This document shows positions 27,201-34,480 of a DNA stretch of 64,000 bases, piece after piece. The position numbers were made by a program, and so were the translations under genes. Source of the stretch: Linyphia triangularis (taxonomy: Eukaryota > Arthropoda > Arachnida > Araneae > Linyphiidae). The number at the start of each line of letters is the position of its first letter. The first letter of the stretch is position 1. The DNA is taken from positions 26,116,093 to 26,180,092 of the forward strand of contig OZ021731.1 of NCBI GenBank assembly GCA_963978545.1. Reading direction: 5' to 3'. A model generated the notes under the pieces. The model worked only from the letters and a program-made list of their open reading frames with translations, did no database searches and had not been told where the DNA came from.

Positions 27201-29708
27201 TTTCTTTTAGAAGAAAGTGCTGTTTCATCATAACGCGCCAGCTTCCTTGTCCGTTACCGCTACATTTGTAGAATTTCTCTTCTAATTGCTTCCTTATTCA
27301 CCCTTCTCTTCCAAAATGGCCACCTGTGACTTTTTTCTCTCCTCAAATATAAAAAAATTGCTTGGTGAAAAGAGATTTTCTTGAAATTATGCGATCATTA
27401 ATGCAACGAGTGCTTATTTTGGGGAGTTTGAGAAGTCCTATTTTTCGGATGGTTTAAACATGGTTTCTGCGCAAATGGAAAGTCAAGAAATGTTATGGAA
27501 AGTTGTAAATTTGGACTTTGGGTAAATTTTGTCATGGAAAGTCATGATTTTGAGTAAAAAAATGGCCATAAGTCATGAAAATGCAGTGAATTTCATCGAT
27601 TTTTAAACATTTTAAGTAAAATCTCGTAACTGTGGCGTCATAAACTCCATGATCGCTATCAAGCCCTGCGAAAGTTCATCTATGTTTTTATTTACGTTTC
27701 GACAGAAACAACGGTCACAGTTAAAAACCACGGCCAATAAAAACATTTCTGAACTCCAAATTTGTGACATCACACTAGTAAGGTCTCATAGGTGGAAAAA
27801 AATTCATAATATGAGAACTGAAATGAGCAGTTTTGATAAGCTAGTGTTTACATTTTTTAAATTTTTTTCCATCTTCTTTCTTCTATTTTGCATTGTTGAT
27901 ATCAAAACATTTGATTTTTGATGATATAATTTATTATTATTGACTTATTCTTTCTTCAAATATTTCTTTATTATCAAAGATTGATTAGCTTTTTTAACAC
28001 TGAAATGCCAAAGAATGGAAAATTATTTTTCCCTTTTTCTTCTGTTTTGGAAGTTACTGAAACAAGGATTTTTTACTTAATTTAAAATAAACTATAAAAA
28101 TCATTTTATGGTACATTGATTTCTTAACTATGTTCATATTATTAAAATTCATATAGGTTATTATTATTGTTATTTTATTTTTTGTGATGTGATTTCTTAA
28201 GTCATGGAAAAATATTTGCTTCAGTCTTGGAAAGTCATGAATTTGTGACATTTTCATACCTGCCAACTTGTACGAATCATCCGTACAATGTACGGATTTT
28301 TACTAATTTGTACGGGTGTACGAACAGCTAAAAAAATCGTACGGATTTCACGGTACTTTTCGTTTTTTCCCTAAAACCGTTTTTTTTTTTTTTTTTTTTT
28401 TAATAAATATTTTTTTAAGTCACCAACGAAACCGAAACGATTTTCCAAAGCTGCCGCGTCCGTCAAAATATTTATTCACACTCCAAGATTGCGCATATGT
28501 TCAGCACTAAAGCGCGTTGGCGAGGATGCATTGTTTTCTTTTCTGTTGCCGACTAGATTTGGCAAATCAAACCACTGCTTCGATTTTTCGGGCTTTACAG
28601 ATTAATAAAGAAGCAAGAAACCGAAAGTGCTTTAGTTTTTTAATTCTACCTTCTTTTGGACTGGACTCCAAAACGTAAATAATAGTACTGGACTTGCGCG
28701 TAAATAATAGCACTAAACACGGCGCCGGGGATGCACTGTTTTCATTTGTGTTGCCAACGGGACCTGGCGAACCAAACAACTATTGCTTTGCCTCAGACTT
28801 AAGGGATTAACAAAGAATCTGAAAACCAAAAATGCTTTAGATTTTGGTTCTTCCTTCTGTTTGGACCGTACAATAATGTTGCGCGTATATAATAAAAGTA
28901 CTTAAGCGCGGCGCCGGAAATTCATTGTTTTCATCTGTGTTGCCGACGGGATTTGGCGAACCAAGCAACTGTTTCGTTGTCTCGAACTTTAGAGATAATA
29001 AAGTAGAAAACTGAAAGTGCTTTAGTTTTTTTTTCTTCTTTCTTCTTTTGGACCGTACTCCAACGCTGCGCACTAAATCGCGACGACGCCGTTTTCAATT
29101 GTTTTGGCGGCACTCACCGAACGACTGTTTCGTTTTCTCGGACTTTAGAGATTACAGCACTTTCGGTTTTCAGCTTCTTTGTTAGTCTTAATTATTTATT
29201 TTAAAATATCCAAGTTAAACAATCCTGGTGTAAAATTCCAGAAAATATCAAGTTTTTTGGAGTTTACTTCAAACCAAGCGGTTTACTTCTAATCATCAGA
29301 AATTCAAACAAAGAAACAAATTTTGCATTCTGCTCTATCTATGCATCTGATATTAAGATTTCTCATGGAGGATTTACTGATGTCGAAGTTCATATCAATT
29401 CTAAAAAGCACAGTGACAACATCAAATGTAATAATACGAATTCGAAAGCCTGCATAATTGATATTTGTGCGTGTGATTAAACACTTTGAATACCACCAAC
29501 TCATTGTATGTTTCACTAGAGTTTTTGTGCCATAAAGTATGTTTTATTTAGGTGTAATGTAGACTAAATCTTAAACCTCATCAGAGATTTCATCGTAAAG
29601 TTTAAATTTGATTTATTTTTAAATCCAAGTTAGTTTTTTTATTTTATAATTTCCATTTTGTGCTAAAATGTAACAATTTGTTATATTTGAGAGCAATTTA
29701 ATACTATG

Positions 29709-29739
<31 letters not shown>

Positions 29740-31436
29740 GCATTTGTAATAGAATTTCTATTATTTCTATATTACATTCATAAATATTGTCGCTATTTGA
29801 CTTTCCATGAGTCATAGGAATGCAAATATTTGTTTCGTAAAAATTGTACTAATTTGAAAATGACAATGTTGGCAGGTATGCATTTTATTTTGGCAGAAAC
29901 CATGTTTAAGAAAGTAAAAAATTGTTGATCTATTTGAAGGATCTAGTTGAAAGGAAGTTATGTCGAGAAATAAAAATTCATTTTGGTATATATCTATGTA
30001 ATTTCTTTTAAAAGTCACTGACTTTTTAAACTACCCTTGTACTTCCCTAAACCCCCTTTTTTAAAAATATGGTCCTAAACTGAAATATGTTACCATTTTT
30101 AACTTGCCAAAATGCAGCTATGAGCTTGCATGCTTTTAGTTTATTGAGCAATCCATCTACAAGAAAATTATTTAAGTTCAATTTTTAAGCATTTGTTGTA
30201 AAAATGCGTGTGATCAATAATTGTGAAGAAAATTTATATTGTTTTCCCACTAGACATGTTGAATTCAAATGGTAAAAAAAAAAAAAAATAATGTCATAAA
30301 ACAATCGTATTTTTCAGAAATTTCAATTTTAAAAACTTATTTAAAATAGGCTTACTATCTATTATTTATGAGACAATCAGGAATTTTAAAAGTGTAGAAG
30401 TAACACTTAGAAAGTAAGGATTGAAATATTTTGTATCTGCAGTGTTGGGGATTTTGATATAATTGTACCACTACCGAGAGCACTTGTTTTTATGAAATGT
30501 CAAGCAAACGCTGGAAACAATTTCTGAGATGTACTATTTATGACAAATTAAAATTTCAATTTTCACCAGAAACCAACCGAACCTTGACAATACGCCTTTC
30601 TTAGCTCTTTAAATGAAACTCTACACATTTTTCTTGATAAAGTTGTTCTTAGTTTTTTGTTAGCTTTATTAATGTGATTAAAGTTATACTTTATTTTTGC
30701 AACCCTTGCAAAATTGTGATTTTTGAGTGGCCAGTGGCCACATAACATGGAAAACTTAAAATCGGGGAAATGTCAGGGAGCTTTCTGTTTCTGCAAGGAA
30801 TCGGGGAACTTCTTAGAATTTCAAGAAAATCAAGGAAATTCTCTTATTTAAAGTAGGCTTTCCTGTTTTTCGGTATTTTGGTGCCATTTACCCGGAGAAT
30901 TGTGGTGGTAATTGTTAAATGTTGCAGAATAATTTAAACTTTTGATTTATGCCAAAACTATTTTTTTTTTAAATGTCATATTATGCTAAAGCATACATGT
31001 TCTATTTAATCAGAATGTCTGCACATCTGGAAAAATTGGAGACATTTGAAAAAAAAGTTTGCTGTAAAATCAGGGAATTATTTAGAAATATGTTGGGGAA
31101 TTATCAGGGAACTTTTTCCCTGAATTTTGTGGCCACCCTGGTTACAGTAATTTGAAGCAAGGATACTATTCTATAACTAAAATTGATTGCTGTCTAAAGT
31201 CCAAATCTTTATAGTTCCTCTTAATTGAAATTTTTTCCAATTTATCTTAATAATTTTGTTCCCACAGATTCCGCTGCATTGTGCCTTATCCTCCAAACAG
31301 TGACTATGAACTTGAACTGAAAGTCGGTGACGTTGTCTATGTTCATAAGAAACGAGAAGATGGCTGGTACAAGGGGACTTTGCAAAGGACGGGAAAGACT
31401 GGACTTTTCCCCTCTAGCTTTGTAGAAGGCTTTTGA
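2841..31436 (+). CDS. POSH: POSH / SH3RF-type RING E3 ligase and JNK scaffold (14 coding exons)
   Basis: Joining 2841-3236, 6373-6431, 7008-7221, 10671-10766, 11268-11308, 12107-12180, 12872-13215, 14410-14576, 19658-19825, 21011-21371, 22079-22462, 23662-23819, 25599-25733 and 31268-31436 gives one open frame of about 921 codons; every intron is GT-AG and phases match. Domain order is RING (residues 12-52), SH3-1 (about 140-192), SH3-2 (about 201-257), a long Ser/Thr/Pro-rich linker, SH3-3 (about 464-519), a second low-complexity linker, a basic KRKSKSPPP patch, and SH3-4 at the very C-terminus (about 866-921). This is the POSH architecture, and the length fits the 840-890 residues of fly and human proteins. 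Family role: RING-dependent ubiquitination and scaffolding of Rac, MLK/MKK and JNK in the cytoplasm. Start chosen at 2841 because [16 protein letters not shown] matches the family N-terminus and the context is CACCATGG. An in-frame ATG at 2763 would add 26 residues. Small extra exons in the long introns cannot be excluded. Confidence 0.96.
3434..4747 (-). mobile_element. mariner-family transposon, degenerate
   Basis: A 1314-bp element flanked by TA on both sides (3432-3433 and 4748-4749). The inverted ends TTGGGTTGTTCGGAAAGTAA and, on the other strand, TTGGGTCGTTTGGAAAGTAA match at 18 of 20 positions and stay similar for about 28 bp. It lies in the intron after the POSH RING exon, antisense to the gene, and carries a broken transposase. 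Confidence 0.95.
3533..4584 (-). pseudogene. mariner transposase, broken by one stop and one frameshift
   Basis: Reads in three pieces: 4584-4192 (N-terminal HTH half ending WVPHVLTE), 4188-3892 ([10 protein letters not shown] with the first catalytic Asp) and 3895-3533 ([11 protein letters not shown] with the second Asp, [14 protein letters not shown] with the third, ending at the C-terminus). A TGA at 4194-4192 splits the first two pieces in the same frame. Around 3955-3963 a T-run frameshift separates the second and third. The spacing between the last two Asp is 35 residues instead of the mariner 34, because of an extra Pro (LAPPSD for LAPSD). About 345 codons in all, the usual mariner length. 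Inactive. Confidence 0.94.
4748..6372. other. intron sequence, nothing recognised
   Basis: AT-rich, no coding frame or repeat recognised apart from the mariner to its left. It ends at the acceptor of the small SH3-1 exon. Confidence 0.5.
6373..6431 (+). CDS. POSH: POSH coding exon 2: start of SH3-1
   Basis: A 59-bp exon between TTTTGCAG and GTAAGT. It codes [20 protein letters not shown], the ALYPYEA strand of the first SH3 domain. It enters in phase 0 and leaves in phase 2, finishing a Gly codon with the first base of the next exon. It is too short to stand out as an ORF and is recognised by motif and phase. Confidence 0.93.
7008..7221 (+). CDS. POSH: POSH coding exon 3: rest of SH3-1 and start of SH3-2
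   Basis: Acceptor ATCTAG at 7002-7007; donor AAA|GTAATT. The translation continues SH3-1 ([11 protein letters not shown] ... QNWFYGEL ... [11 protein letters not shown], with the conserved W and the ALYDF-type partner residues) and then starts SH3-2 ([22 protein letters not shown]). The open frame upstream of 7008 is intron read-through, not protein. Confidence 0.94.
8387..8640 (+). pseudogene. PIF/Harbinger (HARBI1-like) transposase fragment
   Basis: From 8387 one frame reads MWIHPIV, a stop, then [20 protein letters not shown]. After a frameshift near 8470 the next frame gives [20 protein letters not shown], then [20 protein letters not shown] and RYC. WIHPI, LREDK-like, FRMS-x-ESFDEL and NYRR-x-ISP-x-E-x-AVTLR are typical of the N-terminal part of HARBI1-type transposases. 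The nuclease domain is missing. It sits inside the family B element, whose 6-bp TSD does not fit the 3-bp TSD of Harbinger, so it is probably a nested remnant. Confidence 0.8.
9706..9731 (+). repeat. G-run, quadruplex-capable
   Basis: GGGGAGGGGAG followed by an unbroken G run on the + strand, inside family B. Such runs are also assembly-error prone. Confidence 0.6.
9817..9880 (+). mobile_element. very short 5'-truncated retroposon with (CAAC) tail
   Basis: About 40 bp ending CTTCAACCAACCAAC is flanked by a 12-bp direct repeat CAGGGATTCGCG (9817-9828 and 9869-9880). This looks like a target-primed insertion of the last 40 bases of a SINE or LINE. Confidence 0.7.
10671..10766 (+). CDS. POSH: POSH coding exon 4: rest of SH3-2
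   Basis: Exactly 32 codons in phase 0: [20 protein letters not shown] then [12 protein letters not shown]. This is the second half of an SH3 fold with the HWAEG tryptophan and the GIFPISFVE end. Acceptor TTTTAAG, donor GAG|GTACGT. The preceding intron holds the 2.56-kb family B element. Confidence 0.94.
11268..11308 (+). CDS. POSH: POSH coding exon 5
   Basis: A 41-bp exon, [13 protein letters not shown] plus two bases. It follows SH3-2, where fly POSH has a matching ELNAAAKKL stretch. Acceptor TTCTTAG, donor AA|GTAAGA. Enters phase 0, leaves phase 2. Confidence 0.87.
11457..11634 (+). mobile_element. tRNA-derived SINE, full length (copy 1)
   Basis: 178 bp with a pol III A box (TAGTGGTTAGCATACTAGC) and B box (GGGTTCGAGTCCCG), an unrelated body and a tail CTGAAAACAACCAAC. 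Flanked by a 14-bp duplication CATTYTTTACCTTG (13 of 14 match; 11443-11456 and 11635-11648). It lies in the POSH intron between coding exons 5 and 6. Confidence 0.9.
12107..12180 (+). CDS. POSH: POSH coding exon 6: linker
   Basis: A 74-bp exon after TTTACCAG, coding [20 protein letters not shown] then TTTT. The low-complexity linker is not conserved in sequence. It is called from splice sites, phase (enters 2, leaves 1) and the need to link SH3-2 with the next exon. Confidence 0.8.
12181..12871. other. intron, nothing recognised
   Basis: AT-rich POSH intron between coding exons 6 and 7. No repeat or gene recognised. Confidence 0.5.
12872..13215 (+). CDS. POSH: POSH coding exon 7: Ser/Thr/Gln/Pro-rich linker
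   Basis: A 344-bp exon much richer in GC than its introns. It codes a Ser/Thr/Pro/Gln linker with a QQQQ run and ends [10 protein letters not shown] ... VTPPLVSQ before CAG|GTAAG. The frame is fixed by phase with the previous exon and stays open. An overlapping open frame from 12845 is a shadow. Confidence 0.88.
13216..14409. other. intron, nothing recognised
   Basis: POSH intron between coding exons 7 and 8. Open frames on either strand here (for example 13541-13828 and 13693-14058 minus) are AT-rich and unlike protein. Confidence 0.5.
14410..14576 (+). CDS. POSH: POSH coding exon 8: linker before SH3-3
   Basis: Acceptor ATTTCAG, donor TT|GTAAGT. Codes [19 protein letters not shown] and a Ser/Ala-rich stretch ending THVPVPT. 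Leaves phase 2, joining the SH3-3 exon to give FYLALYTY. Linker sequence, so identified by frame and splice signals. Confidence 0.85.
14780..15289 (+). repeat. degenerate tandem repeat, interrupted by family A copy 1
   Basis: Words such as CGTTGTTGTG, TTACGCCAATGCA and GATATTG recur. The segment near 14840-14935 resembles 15162-15255 (period about 320), and 15075-15150 resembles 18235-18310 beyond the inserted element. The array therefore predates and was split by the family A insertion. Confidence 0.6.
15296..18164 (+). mobile_element. family A DNA transposon copy 1, 2.87 kb
   Basis: Starts CAGGGTTCCCACGGTCCTGG and ends AGAGTGGGAACCCTG, flanked by TATACT (15290-15295 and 18165-18170). Both ends carry arrays of CCTTGAAAGTCCTTGAATTT. 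The interior aligns along its length with the inverted copy at 42516-45415. Small matching ORFs occur in both copies, but no known transposase is seen. It lies in the intron before SH3-3. Confidence 0.93.
18171..18460 (+). repeat. right part of the split degenerate tandem repeat
   Basis: GATATTGCCGAAATTTGCAC, ATGCACGTTGTTGTG and TTTACGCTAATGCA continue the repeat left of family A copy 1. Confidence 0.5.
19088..19588 (+). repeat. interspersed repeat family F, copy 1 (partial)
   Basis: Shares GGTAGCTGCCATT, GCTAAAAAGCGGCTCTAACG, CTCCGAAATTCCCTTAAAAA and GCGATGTTCCACA with copies at 40896-41624 (minus), 58730-59394 and 61600-62356. This copy lacks the 5' part. It lies in the POSH intron just before the SH3-3 exon. 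Confidence 0.85.
19658..19825 (+). CDS. POSH: POSH coding exon 9: SH3-3
   Basis: Holds almost the whole third SH3 domain: [20 protein letters not shown] ... [10 protein letters not shown] ... [16 protein letters not shown]. This is close to the vertebrate and fly POSH third SH3 ([21 protein letters not shown]). Acceptor TTTCCAG, donor AA|GTATGT. The intron before it is about 5 kb and contains the 2.87-kb family A element. Confidence 0.95.
19826..21010. other. intron, nothing recognised
   Basis: AT-rich POSH intron between the SH3-3 exon and the next linker exon. Confidence 0.5.
21011..21371 (+). CDS. POSH: POSH coding exon 10: Ser/Thr/Pro linker
   Basis: A 361-bp GC-rich exon, 120 codons after completing a Lys codon: [19 protein letters not shown], then Pro/Ser/Thr-rich sequence, [20 protein letters not shown], ending [13 protein letters not shown]. 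The SVAVAAPL region sits where other POSH proteins have conserved short segments after SH3-3. Acceptor TTTCTCAG. Confidence 0.88.
21397..21568. mobile_element. pogo/Tigger-like MITE, 172 bp
   Basis: Flanked by TA on both sides. Ends CAGTTAAACCCTGTTAAGGC and, at the right, GTTACCAGAGTTTGACTG, an imperfect inverted pair starting CAGT. Inner sequence is rich in TTAACGTGAA words. It starts 25 bp after a POSH donor site. Confidence 0.75.
22079..22462 (+). CDS. POSH: POSH coding exon 11: linker
   Basis: 128 codons in phase 0 on both sides. Starts [20 protein letters not shown] and continues Ser/Thr/Pro-rich to [15 protein letters not shown]. The upstream open frame from 21875 is intron. A second frame is open for the first 24 codons only, so phase decides the reading. 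Confidence 0.86.
22463..23661. other. intron, low complexity
   Basis: AT-rich with A and T runs and a C run at about 23273-23287. No gene or named element recognised. Ends at the tandem acceptor TTAGCAG. Confidence 0.5.
23662..23819 (+). CDS. POSH: POSH coding exon 12: basic KRKSKSPPP segment
   Basis: Codes [20 protein letters not shown] then [17 protein letters not shown], ending SAVHVR. Fly POSH has LMRRLTHMKTRSKSP and HPVHVRSGSCPS at the same place, so this is a conserved linker island. The acceptor is a tandem TTAGCAG: using the second AG would drop one Gln. The donor is taken at AG|GTAAGG because it rebuilds VHVRSTSCPS with the next exon. Confidence 0.92.
23820..25598. other. intron, nothing recognised
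   Basis: AT-rich POSH intron between coding exons 12 and 13. No repeat with clear ends was seen. Confidence 0.5.
25599..25733 (+). CDS. POSH: POSH coding exon 13: linker before SH3-4
   Basis: Codes [40 protein letters not shown] and LVRER. SLDGS and the Pro-rich end before the last SH3 are POSH-like. Acceptor CTTCTCAG, donor AG|GTGAGT, phase 2 out. Confidence 0.91.
26663..27068 (+). mobile_element. family C MITE copy 1, inside the second mariner
   Basis: CAGAGTAGCCACAGAACCGG to TTTTGTGGTCACCCTG, about 406 bp, with TCAGGGAA words repeated near both ends. It shares an inner segment (GGTGCCATTTACCC, TACATGTTCTATTTGATCAG) with copies at 30732 and 54880. The flanks ATAAT/ATGAT are compatible with a decayed 5-bp duplication. 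Confidence 0.82.
28255..29880 (+). mobile_element. family E element, inside family D
   Basis: Perfect 13-bp inverted ends CATACCTGCCAAC and GTTGGCAGGTATG, flanked by a perfect CATTTT duplication (28249-28254 and 29881-29886). The left subterminal region repeats GTACGGATTT-type words. Length 1626 bp, no transposase seen; the middle is a tandem array. Confidence 0.93.
28480..29170 (+). repeat. tandem array of about 190-205-bp units inside family E
   Basis: Units repeat GTTGCCGACGGGATTTGGCG (starts near 28545, 28750, 28939, with a decayed fourth near 29100), then GAAAGTGCTTTAG and TTTTGGACCGTACTCC. About 3.5 units of uneven length. Confidence 0.8.
30732..31140 (+). mobile_element. family C MITE copy 2
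   Basis: CAGTGGCCACATAACATGG to TTTTGTGGCCACCCTG, with repeated CAGGGAA words near the ends and the shared inner segment GGTGCCATTTACCC. Same orientation as the copy at 26663. No clear duplication at the flanks. It ends 127 bp before the SH3-4 exon. Confidence 0.83.
31268..31436 (+). CDS. POSH: POSH terminal coding exon: SH3-4
   Basis: Codes [55 protein letters not shown] and TGA. The fourth SH3 ends the protein, as in all POSH/SH3RF1 proteins. Acceptor CCCACAG. It lies 5.5 kb from the previous exon because of the nested transposons in the last intron. Confidence 0.96.
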
Positions 31437-31499
31437 CATAGTTTGGATATAATATTTTAAGTCAGCATCAGGAAACTTTGATTAAAGTTACAAGTTATG

Positions 31500-31690
31500 C
31501 ACATTGTAGCCGAATGGTCGCGTTGCCTTACGAGTCGGGACCTGCGCTGTGGTATGCAAAAAAACTCCGAATCTCAAGTGGTTTTTATTGTTATGGTTAC
31601 GAGTTCTGCTCTCAAGTTCCACTGCCTTTGCAATAAGAAGGGTTCTGAAGAAGTGACAAAGTATGATGCCAAATATTAAACTATTCAATG
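31500..31690 (+). repeat. possible degenerate tRNA-related SINE in the POSH 3'UTR
   Basis: GTAGCCGAATGGTCGCGTTG resembles an A-box region, and CCGAATCTC a decayed B box, as in class II tRNA-like SINE heads. No target duplication found; weak. Confidence 0.3.
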
Positions 31691-32194
31691 TAATTTTACT
31701 TTTTTTTTTTGTTTTGATATGATTTATTTATGACTATTCGACCAAATTTTATTAGCCATTAGTTGTGTTGATAGTTTATAATTTATGACTTTTTTGTATT
31801 TGTTTTACAGCGGCTTTGAACAAATTGTGTAGCATAAGTGTTCTGCGGTTTTACCATTTAATATTTGACCTTATCATGCTGGTGTTTCAATTTACAATTG
31901 TTGTGTTATACTTCAACAATTCTGCTAAACACGACAGTAAAGAGTCGCGATAACTTTGTTTGGCCTTGAAACAAACTTTAAGACATGATTGGGCTCTTTT
32001 CTTAATTGCATTGAATGATTATTTTACGGGTCATTATATTGCTACAGAATGTATTCGTGAATTGCATAGTATTTATTTTATTCTTTTTTTGTATAATTGA
32101 TTGCAATTAATTTTTTCAAAAGGAATTTTTCTTTTTTTTTAGATTTCTTTCAATTTTTGAAGCCATATTTATATTAAGTTATTTATCCTATTGT

Positions 32195-32200
32195 AATAAA
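32195..32200 (+). terminator. candidate poly(A) signal of POSH
   Basis: AATAAA in the 3' flank. Chosen only because it is the first after the stop at a usual distance. The true cleavage site may lie further on. Confidence 0.3.
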
Positions 32201-34283
32201 ATGCCTTAAAGAAAAATATGGCTTTGGCATAAAAGTTTCCACACACATTTATTAACACTATTCTCTCAATTGACCTTTATTTTTATGAATAAAATAAAAT
32301 TAATCAATTTTTGTTAAACTCCATACTAAGCATTAAAAAACTGATGACTGAAAAAAAAAATGGAGAATATACATACTCAAAGTAATAAATTAAAATAACT
32401 TGCCAACTAAACCAAAATTGTAGTTCCATTGTAAAATTTCTTTTTTAACATCATAGAAACTGGTAACATTCAGGATTCATCAGAACATTTTTTTAAAAAC
32501 TACCTATTTGAAACTCATAGAAATAACGTTGTTTAAGTGTGCTCTGTACACTTGTCTCATTTTCAGGTTTATTAAAGTTTTTTAAATAATTTTGTTAGTG
32601 ATTCTGTATCATATACTCTTACCTTTTTACATAGGCTGAAAAGTACAAATTGATTATTATTTTCTACATTCAAATTTTATGCATCTAATTTGCAAACCTG
32701 TAACAGTATTTATCTGTAAATAAACATTTCAAAATAAAAAACTAGTTTAAATTTCAAACTTAATTAAAATTTTATAATTTTTATGGCTAGGATTTGTAAG
32801 CAATTTAGTGAGTTATATCTGCACAAAGATTCAATTAAGCAGTGCAGCATATGCATCAATTTGTAGTTTTTAAACTTTGTGCACATACTCTAACTGTACA
32901 TTTTTATAATTAAAAGTTGTGCAATATATTTATTAGTATTTCACATCTTAATATTAGCAATATATTTTTAATATATTGCTAATGTTATTTCTTGTATTAA
33001 ATTTAACTGTATTGAAAACTTCTCATACCAATAATTTTTTTCTGGATTTGTTCTCTTACCAAAATACGATGCATTTCAATATTCACTGTGATGATTATTT
33101 TGATCACTAAATACAAAATTTTATAGTTGTATATGCTCAATTAAGCTTTGTGTTACGATTGTTACTATAAAATAAATACTTTTAATTGAAAACATGTTGT
33201 AATAGCTATATATTTTATGTACGTGGTTTTGTTCAAAATATTTTTAGGACTTATATTTTTCAATTACTTTGTTGAAAAAAAATATATATAGCTAAAGAAA
33301 TTTGTGTTATAAATTTGATGGATTTAATATATGCTTTGGTATATGTTTTTGTTCTATATTTTTTAAGGTATTAACAAGCAAAAAGTTGTCTGTTGTGGCA
33401 AAGTGTCATTTTGAAATTATGATTTACAACTTTGCAAGCTAGATTATTGTGTGTTTATTGTCTTTCTTGTTTAGTGATGAAGGCTCTTAACCAGCTTACA
33501 AACATAACATGGCATTCAAGTTGGCTTTTATTTCAAACACTTGGGTAAATTTTTTTAATTCATCAGTTTTAGTACTTAATATAAGCTTTTCATATTTTTT
33601 AACTGTAAGCATTTGAAAACTATGTGTACCACTAGTTTTGACATATTCTACTGGCTACTAATTTAGACACTTTACAAGAAAGTGGCAACTTAATTTTTCA
33701 GGGAGGTTAAGAGATGATATTTTTTGTGTGATGGATTTCTTCCCCTTCATGCTTAAAATAGTTTAAGGCTATATTTATTTTTAATAAGTTCCTACTTTTT
33801 ATATTAATTTTTCATTAATGAACTGTGAAAACTGTTGTAGCTTGGTCCTTTATTAATTAGAATGTTCTCCGCTACTTGTTTCAATAAGTTATAACTGTAT
33901 TGATGAATGTACCTCTAATGGTTGTCACCACCAAGCATGGTTATAACTATAAAAAATTAGTAGCTAGCACTGCAAATGATGTAAGATCAGGGTACAACAG
34001 ATTCCTCTTGATTTCTTTGGCTTATATTTTTTCTACTAAATGTTCCTATTTCTGTTCTGATACATTTCTAATGAAATTATGCTAAATTAATTTCTACTTT
34101 CTGTCTCATCATGTCATTTATACCAATGTTACCTTTTGTGCTAATGTACTGTTTTCATGTTAATACTCTGATTTTCAAACTTATATTAAAAAAAAAAAAA
34201 AAAACTAATAACACAAAGTCAAACTGAGTTTAATTACCCTAACAATTAGATTTTCATTTGTTTTTTATTTATATTTTGTACTG

Positions 34284-34480
34284 TTGCTGCAAAAGTGACA
34301 CAGTTCAAAATTCTTCATTTGGTGGAAAAGTATGTTCAGAATTACTGACTGAATGGACTTGAAGCTGGTTGAATGGCGTAAGATTGTTTACAAGTTGAAA
34401 CTGAGTTATGCCGTTCTTCCAGCTTCAAGTCCATTTAATTGAAAAATGAAGAATTTTGAGTTGTGTCACTTTTGCAGCAA
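34284..34480. repeat. 197-bp long hairpin
   Basis: The left arm GTTGCTGCAAAAGTGACACA ... ATTCTTCATTT pairs with AAATGAAGAATTTTGA ... TGTCACTTTTGCAGCAA. An inner pair, TGGACTTGAAGCTGG with CCAGCTTCAAGTCCA, continues it with few mismatches. A MITE or a dsRNA-forming hairpin. It may lie within a long POSH 3'UTR. Confidence 0.85.

Larger units (their letters stand above)
27458..29904 (+). mobile_element. family D element, inside the second mariner and itself interrupted
   Basis: Inverted ends ACATGGTTTCTGC and GCAGAAACCATG, flanked by TTTAA (27453-27457 and 29905-29909); the duplication is 6 bp with one mismatch if the element starts at C. Subterminal words GGAAAGTCATGA recur at both ends. Without the nested family E it is about 815 bp. 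The mariner frame resumes right after it. Confidence 0.87.
26119..29973 (+). pseudogene. mariner transposase remnant in three pieces
   Basis: Piece 1 (about 26119-26660) has [41 protein letters not shown] and [11 protein letters not shown] in shifting frames. Piece 2 (about 27211-27452) has [10 protein letters not shown], where mariners have HQDNAPA, then [13 protein letters not shown] and [16 protein letters not shown]. Piece 3 (about 29910-29973) ends KGSYVEK and TAA, the usual mariner C-terminus. Stops and frameshifts are many, and the second catalytic Asp is lost (HHN for HQD). Dead copy, older than the first mariner. Confidence 0.88.
25968..30039 (+). mobile_element. second mariner, split by nested insertions
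   Basis: Left end CGAGGGCTGTTTGATAAGTC after TA (25966-25967); right end reads, on the other strand, CAAGGGTAGTTTAAAAAGTC before TA (30040-30041). After removing the nested elements at 26663-27068 and 27458-29904, about 1.2 kb of mariner remains. Both termini and the start and end of the transposase are present. It lies in the last POSH intron. Confidence 0.9.
31437..34283 (+). other. POSH 3'UTR and downstream DNA
   Basis: No further coding frame. AATAAA at 32195-32200 is the first well-placed poly(A) signal candidate, about 760 bp after the stop; many others follow in this AT-rich DNA, so the transcript end cannot be set. A tRNA-like segment lies at about 31500-31560. Confidence 0.55.

Noticed and set aside
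28545..29170. CRISPR-like array
   Set aside because: Units are about 190-205 bp, diverged and inside a eukaryotic transposon; no short identical repeats with unique spacers.
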